Below are positions 27,714 through 40,250 of a DNA stretch of 64,000 nucleotides, one piece after another; within the stretch, counting starts at the first letter, position 1, and each line of letters starts with the position of its first letter. The DNA is taken from the NCBI GenBank assembly GCA_033675545.1, contig JAWDGP010000898.1, forward strand, positions 416,001-480,000. The letters are read 5' to 3'. Under the pieces are notes generated by a model. That model made no database searches. It had not been told where the DNA came from and worked only from the letters and a program-made list of their open reading frames with translations. A program made the translations under genes and the position numbers. Origin of the DNA: Elysia crispata (taxonomy: Eukaryota; Mollusca; Gastropoda; Plakobranchidae).

Positions 27714-29143
27714 TTCATAAAAAAAACAACAACATTATTCTGGGCATCAACCCACCGGCTCTCTCTGAATTGGAGGTAGAAGGGCATCGAATCTGGCCAC
27801 CTGGGCTGGTGGAGGACCAGGAGGAAAGGTCAAGGCTCCGTTTCTGTGAAGTCAAAAACATGGTAGCGAGAGGTCAGAAAACAGTGACAGTCGCAGAGTC
27901 AGGTAGGTGTTGTTACTTCACTTATTGTTTAAGCGCCATTCTAGTGCTTTATTTGATTTTTTTTTAAATTTGAAGTGGCCACCAAGGCGGTGTTTACTTA
28001 GAGCTTCATTGTTCATCTCGTCATCCCCAACTTTCATGAACATTATTCATCAAGCAATTAGACCGTTCAGCTCTCCTTGAAGCTTCTGAATATTGCAACA
28101 TGCGATGGTGGCATATTCTTTCACTTCATTTTTCTTCCTTATTTGACATTTTCAAAAAAATTCACGAGGAAAAACCATAAATGGGTCAAAATCATGGTGA
28201 GCTAACATTTTGAAAACAAATCTGATCATAAAATTGGGCGTATCGATTATTCTCTCACACGACGAATAAGTAAAGAAGAATGATCGGTAAAGGTTGTGGT
28301 CCTGTTTGAACAAAATCTTTGTTTTGTATGTTTCGTATTCTAATTTTTTTAAGGCATCCAGCAACGTTCTGCTGATAGACTAGGGACTTCTTTATCTTCA
28401 CGAATCTCTCAAACTTTTATTTTTATACTCTACGTCTGCGTATATACATATATATATATATACTTAGATATTATATAGGCATTCAAGATGACATGGAGTT
28501 TACACAGCAATTTTCGATTCAGTTCTTTACGCCTCATTGTTATGCTACGGTTGAATTTAATTAAAATACTTTTTTTTAAAATTCAAAATCAAAATTAATG
28601 TAATTATTGTACCTGAATCAATTGCATCGAACTGCAGACATCTATGTTTCCGACTTCGTTGCTGTTTATGTCTCTATTGATATGGTGGCTGCTGTTGTTT
28701 TGTTGTTTTTATTGTTGCTGTTATTACTACTGCTGCAGCATGCTCTATAATCTTTATGAATGCTAGTGTCACAGACAAAGGCTCAGACAAAGACAAGCAT
28801 ATTGAAATTATTGCTTAAAAGTAAATGCAACTATTTTAAGAGCTTACCTGTAACTTGGGGCGTTGTACTGGCGCGGCTCATAGTGGAATGAGCGGCAGAA
28901 GTCGTGGAGATCTGTTTTTGGTGGGGTGGCGTACATGTTGAAGTGAGCACCTCGCATCTGATACATTGGAGGACCCTGATCCTGGTACATAAATCGATTT
29001 TCTAGGCGATCAGAGATCGAATTTCTTTGATATCGCCATGACCAGCGCGGGCCACTGGAGAACAAGATGGCAGCATGCTCGCTACCGTTCACCCCGTGTC
29101 TCACCGGGAGAGTATGAAGGTTCGTTGCATCAATGTAGGCCAT
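27014..29143 (-). CDS. Gene B: unrecognised 173-residue protein, 3 exons, paralogue of gene A
   Basis: Minus-strand exons are 29143-28848, 27843-27756 and 27151-27014. Donors are CAG/GTAAGC and CCG/GTGGGT; acceptors follow TTCACAG and GTGACAG. The frame is continuous (phase 2, then phase 0) to TAG, 173 residues. Residues 33-41 read RWSWRYQRN, matching gene A NWIWRYNRN, and both proteins follow with a PP-Y block and a PPK block (PPMYQMRG and ATPPKTDLHD here). The C-terminal part is Pro-rich (TFPPGPPPAQVARF, IPTRPEPPSVKSWDKYRY). No targeting signal is seen. It lies head to tail with gene A about 3.8 kb away, as expected for an old tandem duplication. Intron 2 contains a (GA)n tract. Confidence 0.8.
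27607..27712. repeat. (GA)n microsatellite in intron 2 of gene B
   Basis: GA runs from 27607 ending in a G run at 27705-27713. On the sense strand it is a C-run plus (CT)n array starting about 40 bases after the donor site. Confidence 0.95.
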
Positions 29144-29284
29144 TTTAGATTAAATTTAACCTCTTTTTAAATATCTTACTAAGGTGCACAAGAACTAAGT
29201 CACCGTTTTTTTGTTTGTTTGTTTGTTTGTTTTTGTTTTGTTTTCTTCTTTTGCTTTCATAAAATTCTTTGTCTTCAAAATTAG

Positions 29285-29405
29285 TCAATTTTGTTCTTGA
29301 CTTGTATTGTTTCTCTTACGAGCCTGATTCGAATAGAAATGCAGTCTCGGCGCAGGACGGTAGAGCAGGGAAGAGCAAGGCAGGCGGACTTTCCCTTTAC
29401 TGTAC
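29285..29405 (-). CDS. Candidate terminal exon of another small gene
   Basis: Just upstream of gene B the minus strand has an acceptor (ATCTCTTGTCACAG), then a 40-codon open frame that needs a phase-2 intron, as at most junctions of genes A to D. It contains GKVRLPCSSLLYRPAPRLHF and stops at TGA 29285. It could instead be internal, because CTC/GTAAGA inside it resembles a donor. I found no secure upstream exon. A weak candidate is ATG near 34,095 ending at AG/GTGCTC. It may be chance. Confidence 0.33.
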
Positions 29406-30488
29406 CTGTGACAAGAGATACTAATTTGTCAATCTACAATTAACAATGGTGGTAAATTACATCAAAACTACATGCTTTTTTCTAATTAATTAACCGCTGT
29501 TTGCTTCAGGTCAGCTAACCAGGTTTGACTTGACAGTATATAGTTGTAGGTATATGAATATGTCTCAGACGAATCCTGTCAAAGACCAACGTAAGCCCGA
29601 CTTATCCAGAGGTATCGTTATGTTTGTAGGTTAGAATTGAGTAGAGACAATTCCTCCTGAACGGTTTTGTGAATTCAGCGGCGGCAGGCTGAGTTCTCCG
29701 GTTAAGGTCAAGTCATAAAAAAGCTAAACCATTTTCAGTTGGTCTGCCGCTGACTTAAACTCAGGGGGCTTTTGCTTGCTTTTCATTGAATTCGATTTGT
29801 TGATCGCAATGCTTTTAACTCTCTGATCTTGATAGTAACCGAGTCGATTACTAGCCTTGCCTTGTCCCACGTAAAAATAATCGTTCAGACCTGGCTCTAA
29901 GCAAAAAAAAAAGTCGGTTTAGCAAATGACGCCGTTAAAACACACACGATGAAGCTGCGTGGGAGAGTACAGTGTGCCAACAACTCATAAATTTAAAAGG
30001 CAATGTTTTCTATCTTTGAATCATTGATCTAGCAAAAACATAGTAAATCTTGATACCCTGTAAAATATCATCCACAGTAATTTTCGTGTCTGCCTAGAAC
30101 AGTGAAACGTAAACGTAGTTCCCGGTTGTTTCACGTCTGCTAAGTTTTCCTCAGAGTCTTACGATGGCGACATCAGAATTTTCAAAATGAATATTCTATG
30201 ATGGCCAGTTTATGCGAAATCAGACCTCTTGAAGTTTCATTCATTTATTGCTTTTCTTTATTTCGTCTTTCCTTTTTCGACCATTAATAGAACTGACAAT
30301 TGAATTGAATATGTCAGATTAAAAAAAAAAATTAATTTGCCAACAAATTTTAAGAGTCTCACAAATTATATGGGGCTGTTTCCTGAAACAACTTTTGAGA
30401 GTAAAAAGAAAGGAGGGAAAAAGTCTTTTCACAAGATCAATCATTTTATGATCCTAAAGAATCAATGGCTCGGCCAAAATCTACCCCT

Positions 30489-30655
<167 letters not shown>

Positions 30656-31282
30656 CTCACTATTATCATAAATTTCAATAGAGTCCAATTTAGTTCCAAA
30701 TCAATTTCTATGAAACTAAATTGGGGAATAGAAAGGTAGAGGGCAGGTATTGGATGATGTTGTGCCAAATTTTTGCCTGTCCTAAACACTCTAATGCTGA
30801 TTAAAGATATTTAATAAGATTGCTTTGTCACCTTTTTCCTGCTTGCTTTACATCGAAACAATCACAATTTTTATGCATTTCGCGGCGACGCTCAAAAACT
30901 AAAACCAGAGTGCGGAATAAGACTCGGTTTTATTGACGAACAACCTCCACCCCCCCAAAAAAAAAAAACAAAAAAAAAAAACTAACAAAACCTGGTAACA
31001 ATAAAAATTTCTGCCGCATAATAAGAAGCCTGGACTGAACAGAAATTCTAGATTATAACTGAGTGTGATTTATTCTTTGATACTCCTGTATAAAATTATT
31101 GGACGAAATGAGAGAGAAAAGAAGTATGTAAAGATGCCTGTGTGAATGAAAAGTTCCAGGTTAACCAGATTCGAAACCAAAGGAAAGGCCGAGACCCTAA
31201 TTTATTGTGGAATAGATGGTAAAATTGCCAGTAAATCATCCGTTCAAGTCACTATAGATTCAATGTAAAAAGAAAAAACACC

Positions 31283-31285
<3 letters not shown>

Positions 31286-31340
<55 letters not shown>

Positions 31341-31411
31341 CTCTCTCTTTGTCTCTTTCTCTATCCCCGCACTCTGCTTTGGTGTTTCTCTCGTGTTTAA
31401 ACAGAAAGAAT

Positions 31412-31493
<82 letters not shown>

Positions 31494-31517
31494 CAGAGAG
31501 ACAGAGAGGAAGGGAGG

Positions 31518-31587
<70 letters not shown>

Positions 31588-31620
31588 GAGACAGATAGAC
31601 AGAGAGAGACAGAGGGACAA
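31286..31620. repeat. Paired (CT)n and (GA)n/(GACA)n arrays in inverted arrangement
   Basis: A CT run (31286-31345) is followed by about 65 bp of unique DNA and then GA and GACA units (31411-31620). The two arms are complementary, so the block can fold into a large hairpin. Confidence 0.93.
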
Positions 31621-33214
31621 AGAGTCAGACGGGTACAGACCGATTAAGAGTGTAGGCTATTATAAAAAGCAACATACAACTCCAATATAACTTTTTATGT
31701 ACGTTAATTATAATCACACGAGTGAATTTGAATCTATATGTTCTTATTTCTTTTTTTTTTTTCAAATTCAGTCAACTGAGTTCAGGGTTTAGCTGACCTA
31801 CATTGTCTTCCGTAATGATAATGAGAAAAAGGAAAAGAAAAGAAAAACTTTGCTTTGAAAGAGATGAGACATTGAGAAAGTAATAATAACATTAATAAGA
31901 CCAGTAGTTAAATATAAGAAAAACAGCGCTCACTTGTCACATTAATCTTGCGCGTTTTACTACTTTGATGTGTTTTTTTTTTTTTTTTTTTTTATTTGGT
32001 GCGTTTCCAAAATCTTTATTTATTGAACGGGGTCAGCATGAAGTCGTCCCATTTAAAGGAACGAAATGAAAGTTCTTTTCCTACCATCATCGCAAACCAA
32101 GACAACATCCTCCTCAGGCCTTTGTATGAAAGAAAGATTTCACAACGAAAATTGCGCATGAAAACCAATACCAGACTTTCAGTGCCATTGTGCAAAATTT
32201 ATTCAGGAGCGTGTGTATAGTTTAGATCTAGATCTAGGATATGTCTAAAAATAATATCCAAGGCATTCAAACTTATGATGAAAAATTATATTTTTAGGTA
32301 AAAAAAAATTAGTATGGTTTGGAGGAAAAAACAGATATGGCTTAACCAAAGAGGTCCTTGTAGAATCGATGACAATGTTCGGTATGTTGTAAAAACTGCT
32401 ATCATGATTTGTAATTCAACGCAGTTATGAAGTTGAGCAATTGAAACACTAAAAAAACAAAATAAAAAAATCAACAATAACAAAATCTGGTATCACATCT
32501 TATTGTATCTTTCTTCATAAGTATCAAGAGGACTTTCTTACGTGAATCAATGGCCAGTGTCATATTGTTCAACTGACTATACTAACGAAATGAAAGCACC
32601 TTTTTGTGCAAGATATGAATGACTTCCATGCTTTGAGAAAAAGAAAGAGACCAGAGACTGAACTGCTTAAACGAGCGACGGAAACCTGAGAAAATAAGGT
32701 TCCATGAACTTTTAGAGGACTTAAGTGTAGGAAGTCCTCTATATCGAATGTTTTGAAGAAAAAAAAATGCATTTTTGGGCTTTGAAAAAAAAAAAAACAT
32801 GTTCTATCTTCAACACGTCTGTTACGAATTGCCAGGTCCCATCTCTATGGAAAACGTCACATTGCACTTATTTCTAGTGAAAGATATTGTGTCATCAACT
32901 TTGTGAAGAACCTATTAAGAGAATGTAAGAAAAACGTTCGATCGTCTTTTAGAGCCAACAAAGAGGAAAGTGTTCTTTAGTACATATTTTATCCCACTGG
33001 AGAAAGCAAGCTCAAGTGGAATTCTTAATAATTATGTACTTCGATTCCTTTAGTAGCTACATTTAAATACAAGGCAAACACATCTTTCATGTGAAAAACC
33101 AATAAAAATACGCTATCTCCCTTTCATTAATTTCTTGGATCCTCGATTACTAGACTGAGTGAGCTCAAGTGATTGATAAGCTAATCTGTCAAAGTAGTTT
33201 TAGTCGGACAAAAT

Positions 33215-33350
33215 AAACTTAACCGTGGCACCACGAACAGAGGTGTCTCTCTTGTCTCTTCTAAGTATACAATCTAACTGCAAACCAATACATTCTAGCT
33301 GTGTAACTGGCAAATACGCTGACGATACTAACGCATGGTTTAAGTACAGT
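33215..33350 (+). mobile_element. Short LINE reverse-transcriptase fragment (CR1/L2/Jockey-like)
   Basis: The plus strand encodes a degraded form of the pattern GVPQGSVLSPLLFSLYTNDC...HSS..KYADDT: here APRTEVSLLSLLSIQSNC, then KPIHSSCVTGKYADDTN. The YADD catalytic motif of the RT palm is intact at about 33,314-33,325. Flanking RT parts are not recognisable, so this is a small, old scrap. The clade is judged from memory. Confidence 0.5.
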
Positions 33351-33630
33351 AGAAGAGGGACACAACTAAACACTGTTACTTTTTATCCTACCGGTATTAT
33401 TACTTGATTTATTTCAGTTCGTCTGTTAATTCAAATATAGCAACCTCCTACTTCGTGGATGAAGGCTTATGTAGAATCATTATTAGCTTCCTAAGCAAGT
33501 AAACCTGAAGTTTTTGCCCACGCTGCAATTGGTCGAAATTATAAAAAGAGTGAAAGCGCTAGACATACCGAACATTCCCCTAAAAACTTAGAGTAGATCA
33601 GCCTTCACGCTGACAGGATTTACAAAGTTG

Positions 33631-33656
33631 ATGAAGCTGTGGTCACTACAGTGCCG
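33631..33656 (+). other. Possible first exon of gene D
   Basis: ATG followed by codons for KLWSLQC and two bases of an Arg codon, then a weak donor (GTATAA). The phase (2) matches the first secure exon of gene D at 34835, and the join would read QCR/VGGWIPSDND. The donor and start context are weak, so this is only a candidate. Confidence 0.22.
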
Positions 33657-34834
33657 GTATAAAAGAGAGCCATTGCATAGAAAGGGTCAAGGTCAGCCGA
33701 TCGCAAATTCAGAGCATATTCAGACATCGTTAAAAGTTTATTTCCCTTTCACATACTCCACGGAGTCTGATTCCAGATGTATACTCTTTTTCTTATTTCC
33801 AACTCCTTTGCCTTCCCTCTGTGCTTTTTATTAATAAAATGGAGGCATCTGGAACCCTTAAGCCTAAGGGAAAAAAAGCAAACTAACAGAAACCAGTTTA
33901 TTCCGCTGCGTATCAGGATACCCATGTGTACTAGATAAATTAGTCATTGCATGAAAGATATTAACTTCGGGAAACATGATAAGATATAGGAATGCAATGT
34001 TCAATGCAGTGAAAATTTACAAGCTATCTGATAAACGTCATTTAGGTGGTGAAGAAGAAAACAAATGTAAGGAACACAGAGCACCTGGTTGCACGCATTG
34101 ATATTTAACTTCTCACGACGTAGCCCTAACAAAACAAAGTTAGAAAGAGGTGAATATTAAATTTTCTCGTAGCTTTCTATAGATGATTTCGCCCACTATC
34201 ATCTGATCTGAATTTAGCTGAACTTGTCACAAGCAAATCAAGAATAGTGACACAACAAAGTTAAAATGCTTTTATGTCAAGCACACCTTGGTATTTTAAA
34301 TCTTCTCGTATACAAATGGTTCTAAAACCATAAGAAAATCAGCGGCAATATTGACATGTGCATATGCTTCTCTCACAAACGTAGTAATTTTTTTTCCTTA
34401 AATGACTGAAAGGCTAACATTTCTACAAAATAATATTGACCACCTTACAATTAAAAAAACGACAATCCATGCTTTTTTTAAAGATTTAAACACCCTACTT
34501 TTCCACAAAGAATCTTTACAGAGGTATAATTATGGGGACATTTACTTATTGCTTAGGCTTGTGTCCAGTTTTTCTTGAACTGAATTCTATAGAATATAGG
34601 CGTCAGTCTGTCTAAGATTTGACACAGTGAAGTTTCAGCTGGTCCTCAGCCTTTTAAATGTTGCTATTTTTTCTACCTCAATATGTCCCGTGAAATAGTG
34701 ACTTTTTAAAAGTGTCACAATTAACAAATTCGGTCAAGCAGTAACAGATTAAACGAGCCTCCACAATGCTAACTTTTTAATGTACATCACGGTTTACATT
34801 TTTTTTTTCTATTTATTTCTGATCTTCTATCTAG

Positions 34835-35813
34835 TGTCGGCGGTTGGATTCCCAGCGACAACGACAAACAGTACTATGTTAGGAAGGAGAGCATGAACGC
34901 CAATGGTATCTACTACACTCCACCCTATAACCGACAGGATGAGCGACAACAACAACAGAGTCCACAGCAGTACTGCCGTCATTATCAGCAACAACAGCAA
35001 CAATTCAGTGATAACTCGCACTTGCAGCGTCAGTGTCCATGCGCGCAGTTTCGGTGCAGTCAGCAAGAGCAAGTTCAATCCGTACCAAGGATGGATTGCA
35101 GCCAGCGTCAGCAGCAGCAGGCTTCAGCGAGCACGCTTGACTTTCAGGTAAGCTAAGCTGGGCTTGCAAGAAGCGGTTTTGTACTAAGGAGATTCTAGAA
35201 AGGAGTGAACAGACATTGTTATTCACCTTACTTTCTGAATGTTTACTATGTTTGTGCTTGAATCTTGTTTATCAGCTCTAGAGGAGCAGTTCAAAGTTGT
35301 GTTGATATTAAAATTCTGAGAGAGAATTAAGGCTGCTGAATAGCCGTGTAAAGAACAAGGATGGAATTATGAGTCGGAACAAGCGACCAGGATAGATGAA
35401 AAGAGACTGGATCTTTGAAAACAGTCATTGAAACGTTACAGTTTCTGTCTGAAGTGAGCAATTAAGTAAAAACATTTTGAATCTGCACCCAAGAGACTTG
35501 TAAAAGTGAGACTTAGGGCGCTCAGTAGGTAGTGACGTAAACAGCGCTCTCTACGGTTTGAGCGTTAACAAAAGTCTAATCCTACAGCATCAACAATATG
35601 GGTCTGCCACAGGTTCATATAAATTTGTATGGAGCAGTATTGTAAAATATTACAATGCTCATCTCTTTCAGTTTGCAGCAAGAAATATCTTTAATTTTAA
35701 TTTGAAATCGCATAAAAACATAATATAGGACATTGGTCTAAAAACAGCCCCAATAAGCATGTCCTCGATAAAGCTATACATTGTGAGCTCAAAACACACC
35801 GACAATGGTGTGC

Positions 35814-35882
<69 letters not shown>

Positions 35883-36883
35883 CATTTTTTAAATAAAAAG
35901 TCATTAATCGAAGCCTGCTTTAATTGGATCAAAGGGAAAGCTTTTCATGAGGTCGAGCACTGTCAGTTGAGGGTTAATGATCTAACTTAAAGTTCTTTGT
36001 TTTCTTGTCCTCGATCGCAGCTGTACGATCCGACACCAAGCTCATTGATAGACAAGCACTACAGAGGTTCCCACTACAGCCCAGGACATCCGCTGGGAGT
36101 CCAAGTTCCAGAGGAGATTGCTAGAGTGAGAGAGACACGCGACGGCCCAGTGCGCATCCCTTGTGAGGAACACATGTCACACACTTACCTTCCTTTGTAC
36201 AGATATAAGGATTGGGTGGAGCGGTCGGAAATTGAGGTAAACCATCATGAAGGATATTGAGTAAATATCCAGTGATTGGGTACGGATTAAAAAACTGACC
36301 ACGAATATTTTTTCAACCCATTTTTTTTTTATTTTTTGCCACTGAGCTCCGTGAACCTCACTTTAACTTAAGTAACCAAAACCTTTGGTAGTCCATAGGT
36401 TACTAAGTCTGACTATTCAAAGGCGACTTAATTAACTTTGTAAAATTTGGGAATCAAGTGTTTCGACACATCATTTGAAACTAATTCAATATTTTCTCGT
36501 TCTGACAGTTCTGTGTCATCTAGTTTTGTCTGGCTATTCCATTCTTTAAAATCGAGGTTTGTCTTGTCTTATAGCTTGCAGTTTTTGTCTTTTTGTTCCT
36601 TTTTCATGACTAGGTATGGCAGGACTGCAATACCACTTCATTGTTATGTCGATTGCCGGACGTACCAACTCAGCATTGGGATTTCTATAACGAAGTGCGC
36701 ATGCGCAGATCTACCCAAAAGTTGCCGCCAAGGTATGGCACATGTCGAGCTTTACCGATCCCACGCGATACAGATTTAGAGGATGTGCCAGTCTACGACC
36801 CCTGTCCTGGACTACAAGGAACACTCAACGATTACAGTTTTCGAGAGCCGATCTTCCAGCCTTCTAATTTATGTCGGTGCTAG
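34835..36883 (+). CDS. Gene D: unrecognised Gln-rich protein, at least 265 residues, 3 exons seen
   Basis: Plus-strand exons are 34835-35147, 36021-36236 and 36614-36883. Junctions are CAG/GTAAGC, CGATCGCAG, GAG/GTAAAC and GACTAG, all in frame to TAG. The first of these exons begins in phase 2, so an earlier exon with the start codon is missing; an in-frame ATG at 34893 is the other option. Order: an aromatic lead (GGWIPSDNDKQYYVRKES), a Gln-rich region (QQQQSPQQY, YQQQQQQF, RQQQQAS), SLIDKHYRGSHYSPGHPLG, RYKDWVERSEIEV, then QHWDFYNEVRMRR and a Cys-ending tail. No signal or membrane segment. Family unknown; the Tyr/Pro/Arg strings match the style of its neighbours. AATAAA at 37064-37069 is a likely poly(A) signal. 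Confidence 0.75.
35818..35883. repeat. (ATT)n microsatellite in an intron of gene D
   Basis: About 22 ATT units between the first and second exons of gene D. Confidence 0.97.
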
Positions 36884-37063
36884 AGTAGATCTAGGAAAAG
36901 GGAGTAGTCATGGTGTGATTGAATGGAATCACCGGATTCAACGAAAAAATGTATTTATCATTTGTAAAAGAAAAGAAAATGAGTAACAATATACATGATA
37001 AAAAAGCTTAGTGTGAAAGCAATGACAGTTGGATTGAAAGAGAAACTGGTATGGTTTTCAGAG

Positions 37064-37069
37064 AATAAA
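37064..37069 (+). terminator. Likely poly(A) signal of gene D
   Basis: AATAAA 181 bases after the TAG stop of gene D, followed by a T-rich patch (CTAACTTTTC). Confidence 0.45.
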
Positions 37070-37481
37070 TCTAACTTTTCAGAAGATGCTAATTCATGGA
37101 AGAGAATCATTCTGTGACATGAATTCAAATGTATATTCTTAGATAAAATATCGATGAATCCTGGCTTAAATATGTAAGATGTGCTCTGTCACACGATGCG
37201 GAACAGAGATGCGATTTCTCAAAGATGGGAAAATCGCAAAGTATAATTATGATAGGAATTAAAATTTGGAATGTTTAATTTTTCGTTTTGATAATAGGTT
37301 TTGAAAACATACTTGTTGACGATAAAAATTATTTGTAGCCGTTAAAATACAGGCTCTTAAAATAATGCGCTCTGTAAATTTCTCATTCCATCAGATTCTA
37401 CATTCTCCCTCATCCTCTCCCCTCGAGTCCATCCTCCCTTTTCTAAAACTTTTGAAACCACTTTCACTCAATCATTTCAGG

Positions 37482-37486
<5 letters not shown>

Positions 37487-37573
<87 letters not shown>
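37487..37573. repeat. (CT)n microsatellite
   Basis: About 87 bp of nearly pure CT downstream of gene D. Confidence 0.97.
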
Positions 37574-37577
<4 letters not shown>

Positions 37578-39171
37578 TCTGTCTTTCTTTTTGTGTGTTT
37601 CTTTCTTTCTTCTGCCTTTCTAACACCTTTTTTATTGCTGTTTTCCACGCGGCACAAAACTTGTAAGAAAGACATCAATGACGAAGATTTTCAATATTTT
37701 TTTTCCAAAGACTGGATTGAATCATAAAAGTAAGGAAATAATGTTATCTTCAATACGTATGCAGGGCTAGTCCTGAAATGTATCGTTAAAATTGTAATTA
37801 AGTTTGCAAGGACACACTTCTCACTGAGGATTTTTTTCCTGTAATAAGATCTTCATTTCCATTATTCAATTGCCTCTGCTCATACTAATTTGGTTAAATA
37901 TTTGTTAATAGTTTCCATGTCAATTATGCTGACATTGATGACTATTTTTCTCTGTTGGAAATATCATTTTGTGGAGGAATTTCAGATGGTTCAGCGTCAC
38001 TAAAGCGTGTCTAAAAAAAAGAGGAATTTGAAGTGCCACCCCATATCTCAATCTCGAGTGTTGTACTAGAAGCAGTGGATCTACTGACAAATGGAGGTAG
38101 CAGATCAACTATTCTCTTATTTAAACCTGAATATTTTTTAAATGAATAATTAATTACTTTATTTTCTATTTTATATCAATTGATCTTTGGATCTACAGAT
38201 TAGCAAGATCGTAATAATGAAACGGGTGTAAAATGCAATTTGTTCAAATCACTTGATAATTATTAGTGATATAATTCTCTTATACTTAAATTTTTCTCGA
38301 TTCGCTCATTCCTCACCTGGGTAACTCAGCTTGACTTAGAGCCGATCAATAGGTCGAGGCAAACCATGGATAATCCTATATAAGGAATGGATGTCACTTG
38401 ACTACAGAGGCATTCTGCCAATCCACCCACTTGCTGTTTTCGCAGTTGCATCAATTTCAATTTTCATAGGAAGGCAGTAAAAATCTTGTCGACAATGAAT
38501 TCATCCCGTGGGTTTTGAATAGACGTGGACAATTAAGGACAGCTAGATGCACCAAATTAAATATTTTGTAGAGCCCATGAATTATCTTCACTGCCATCGT
38601 CTTGAGATTTCTCTGCACGGTTATAGTGCTAGTTTTTATTTCATTTCTTTCTCCGTAATTATATTGCTCTTCCGGGGCCAAGGTTTCTGAGTAGACTGTT
38701 GCTTGCAAGGTAACTCGTGAGAGCACGTTTGAAAGAGATATATCTTGCATTTCAAATAATCTTTATCACTAATTTCAGTTCATTATTGTTTTGTTAAAAT
38801 GGTAGTTTGTGATGATTATAACCATCAGTTACTACTTGCGTACATCATTTATATTATAAACATGGCCTTGTGCCCTTTCTTAAAAAAAGTTTTGGTGTTT
38901 TTTAATAGTTATTTGTGTTCGCTTTTTGTCTATGTATGATCACCTTTTGACACTTTACAACTGATCTAAAAGAACCAAACTATCGAAAATTATCAAGTTC
39001 ATTAAATGTGTAAGATATTATCCACCCAGTCTGAAGACGGCTTCTAAGATTATACTTTTTGCAGATAAAATGTTTACCATGATCTGGCAGTTTAGTGCTC
39101 TGTTCTTTTCATAAATACGGTTCTAAACAGGAAAAAAATACGAGCATCAGATAGTTTAATCAAGCCAGAGT

Positions 39172-39207
<36 letters not shown>

Positions 39208-39292
39208 GATAGATAGATGGAGAGGAGAAGGAACAGAGACGTGCGAAAGGAGAGAAGGCGATGATGAAGAAAACGAAGTGGGACAAGGAGAA

Positions 39293-39326
<34 letters not shown>

Positions 39327-39535
39327 AGAAGAAGAAGAAGAAGAAGAAGAAGAAGAAGAAGAAGAAGAAGAAGAAGAAGAAGAAGAAGAAGAAGAAGAAG
39401 AAGAAGAAGAAGGAGAAGCAGAAGAAGAAGAAGAAGAAGAAGAAGAAGAAGAAGAAGAAGAAGAAGAAGAAGAAGAAGAAGAAGAAGAAGAAGAAGAAGA
39501 AGAAGAAGAAGAAGAAGAAGAAGAAGAAGAAGAAG
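39172..39535. repeat. (GATA)n followed by long (GAA)n array
   Basis: About 11 GATA units at 39172-39218, then after a purine-rich bridge about 240 bp of GAA with few interruptions (GGA near 39411, GCA near 39418). More than 150-codon Lys, Arg, Phe and Leu frames over it are artefacts. Confidence 0.97.
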
Positions 39536-40089
39536 CGAAACAACAAAAACAACATCAACAAAAACAACAATAAGAACATGGAAAAGAAGAAATACAACAT
39601 CATCAACATCAACACGAAGAAGAAGAAATACAGCGAGAGAAAGAGAAAGACAGAGCGAGAAAAAGAGAAAGCGGGAGAGAGAAAGAGAGAGAGAGACAGA
39701 GACAGACAGACATACGGACAGAAAGTTGATATAATGAGACAGTGACAACGGAGCTGGACTTAAGGTCTGAAAGTATTGGAGGAAGAACAGAAATAAAAAA
39801 AAATAGATAGCAACGACGTTCTTTAATATTATTTGTTCACTGCTTCTATTCATCAATCAGCACCCCGCCGCTGCAACCTCCTTATCATGTTTCATTAACA
39901 ACATAATGTTTGCATGCGAGAAATAGAAAATCATTCAGTACATAGTAAATGTTTCCTCACAAGAAATCAAAAAAAAAAAGTGCTTCTCTAACATGATGAT
40001 CAGATTTATTTGACACTATTTAATTTGATGTACAAATCGATCCGTTTTGTATTGTTATTAATTAGAATGCTTTTTCATTGCGCAATCTC

Positions 40090-40250
40090 TGCAGCGTATG
40101 CAGCTCTGTCAGCAATAGAAAATACTGGGGGTGAACTATAGGAGGTCACCTTCAAACAATATCAAGACGTTGGAATAATTTGATTTCTGATATGAGGTCT
40201 AGAAATGTCGCACTTCCCTTTGGTCTGTACACAGTATATATATATATTTC
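40090..40250 (+). repeat. Dispersed repeat, copy 1 of an inverted pair around gene E
   Basis: About 160 bp from CAGCGTATGCAGCTC to about TTTCACC is repeated almost exactly, in reverse orientation, at 44347-44189. Homology starts sharply after a CAG in both copies. Both copies encode the same 15-residue tail AYAALSAIENTGGEL followed by a stop, with one synonymous change (CTA versus TTA). This looks like the 3' end of a mobile element or of a duplicated gene exon; I cannot name the family. Confidence 0.75.

Larger units (their letters stand above)
36890..40085. other. Intergenic stretch between genes D and E
   Basis: AT-rich with (CT)n at 37487-37573, (GATA)n at 39172-39218 and a very long (GAA)n at 39293-39535. 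A good minus-strand donor (CAG/GTGAGG near 38,315) is not preceded by an open frame. A 97-codon minus-strand frame at 38457-38750 shows no recognisable protein. I see no gene. Confidence 0.45.

Noticed and set aside
38457-38750. 97-codon minus-strand frame
   Set aside because: No family resemblance, low-complexity AT-rich codons and no supporting signals; most likely chance.
39092-39856. 254-codon poly-Leu frame and poly-Lys and poly-Arg frames
   Set aside because: Artefacts of the GAA array; no conserved flanking sequence.
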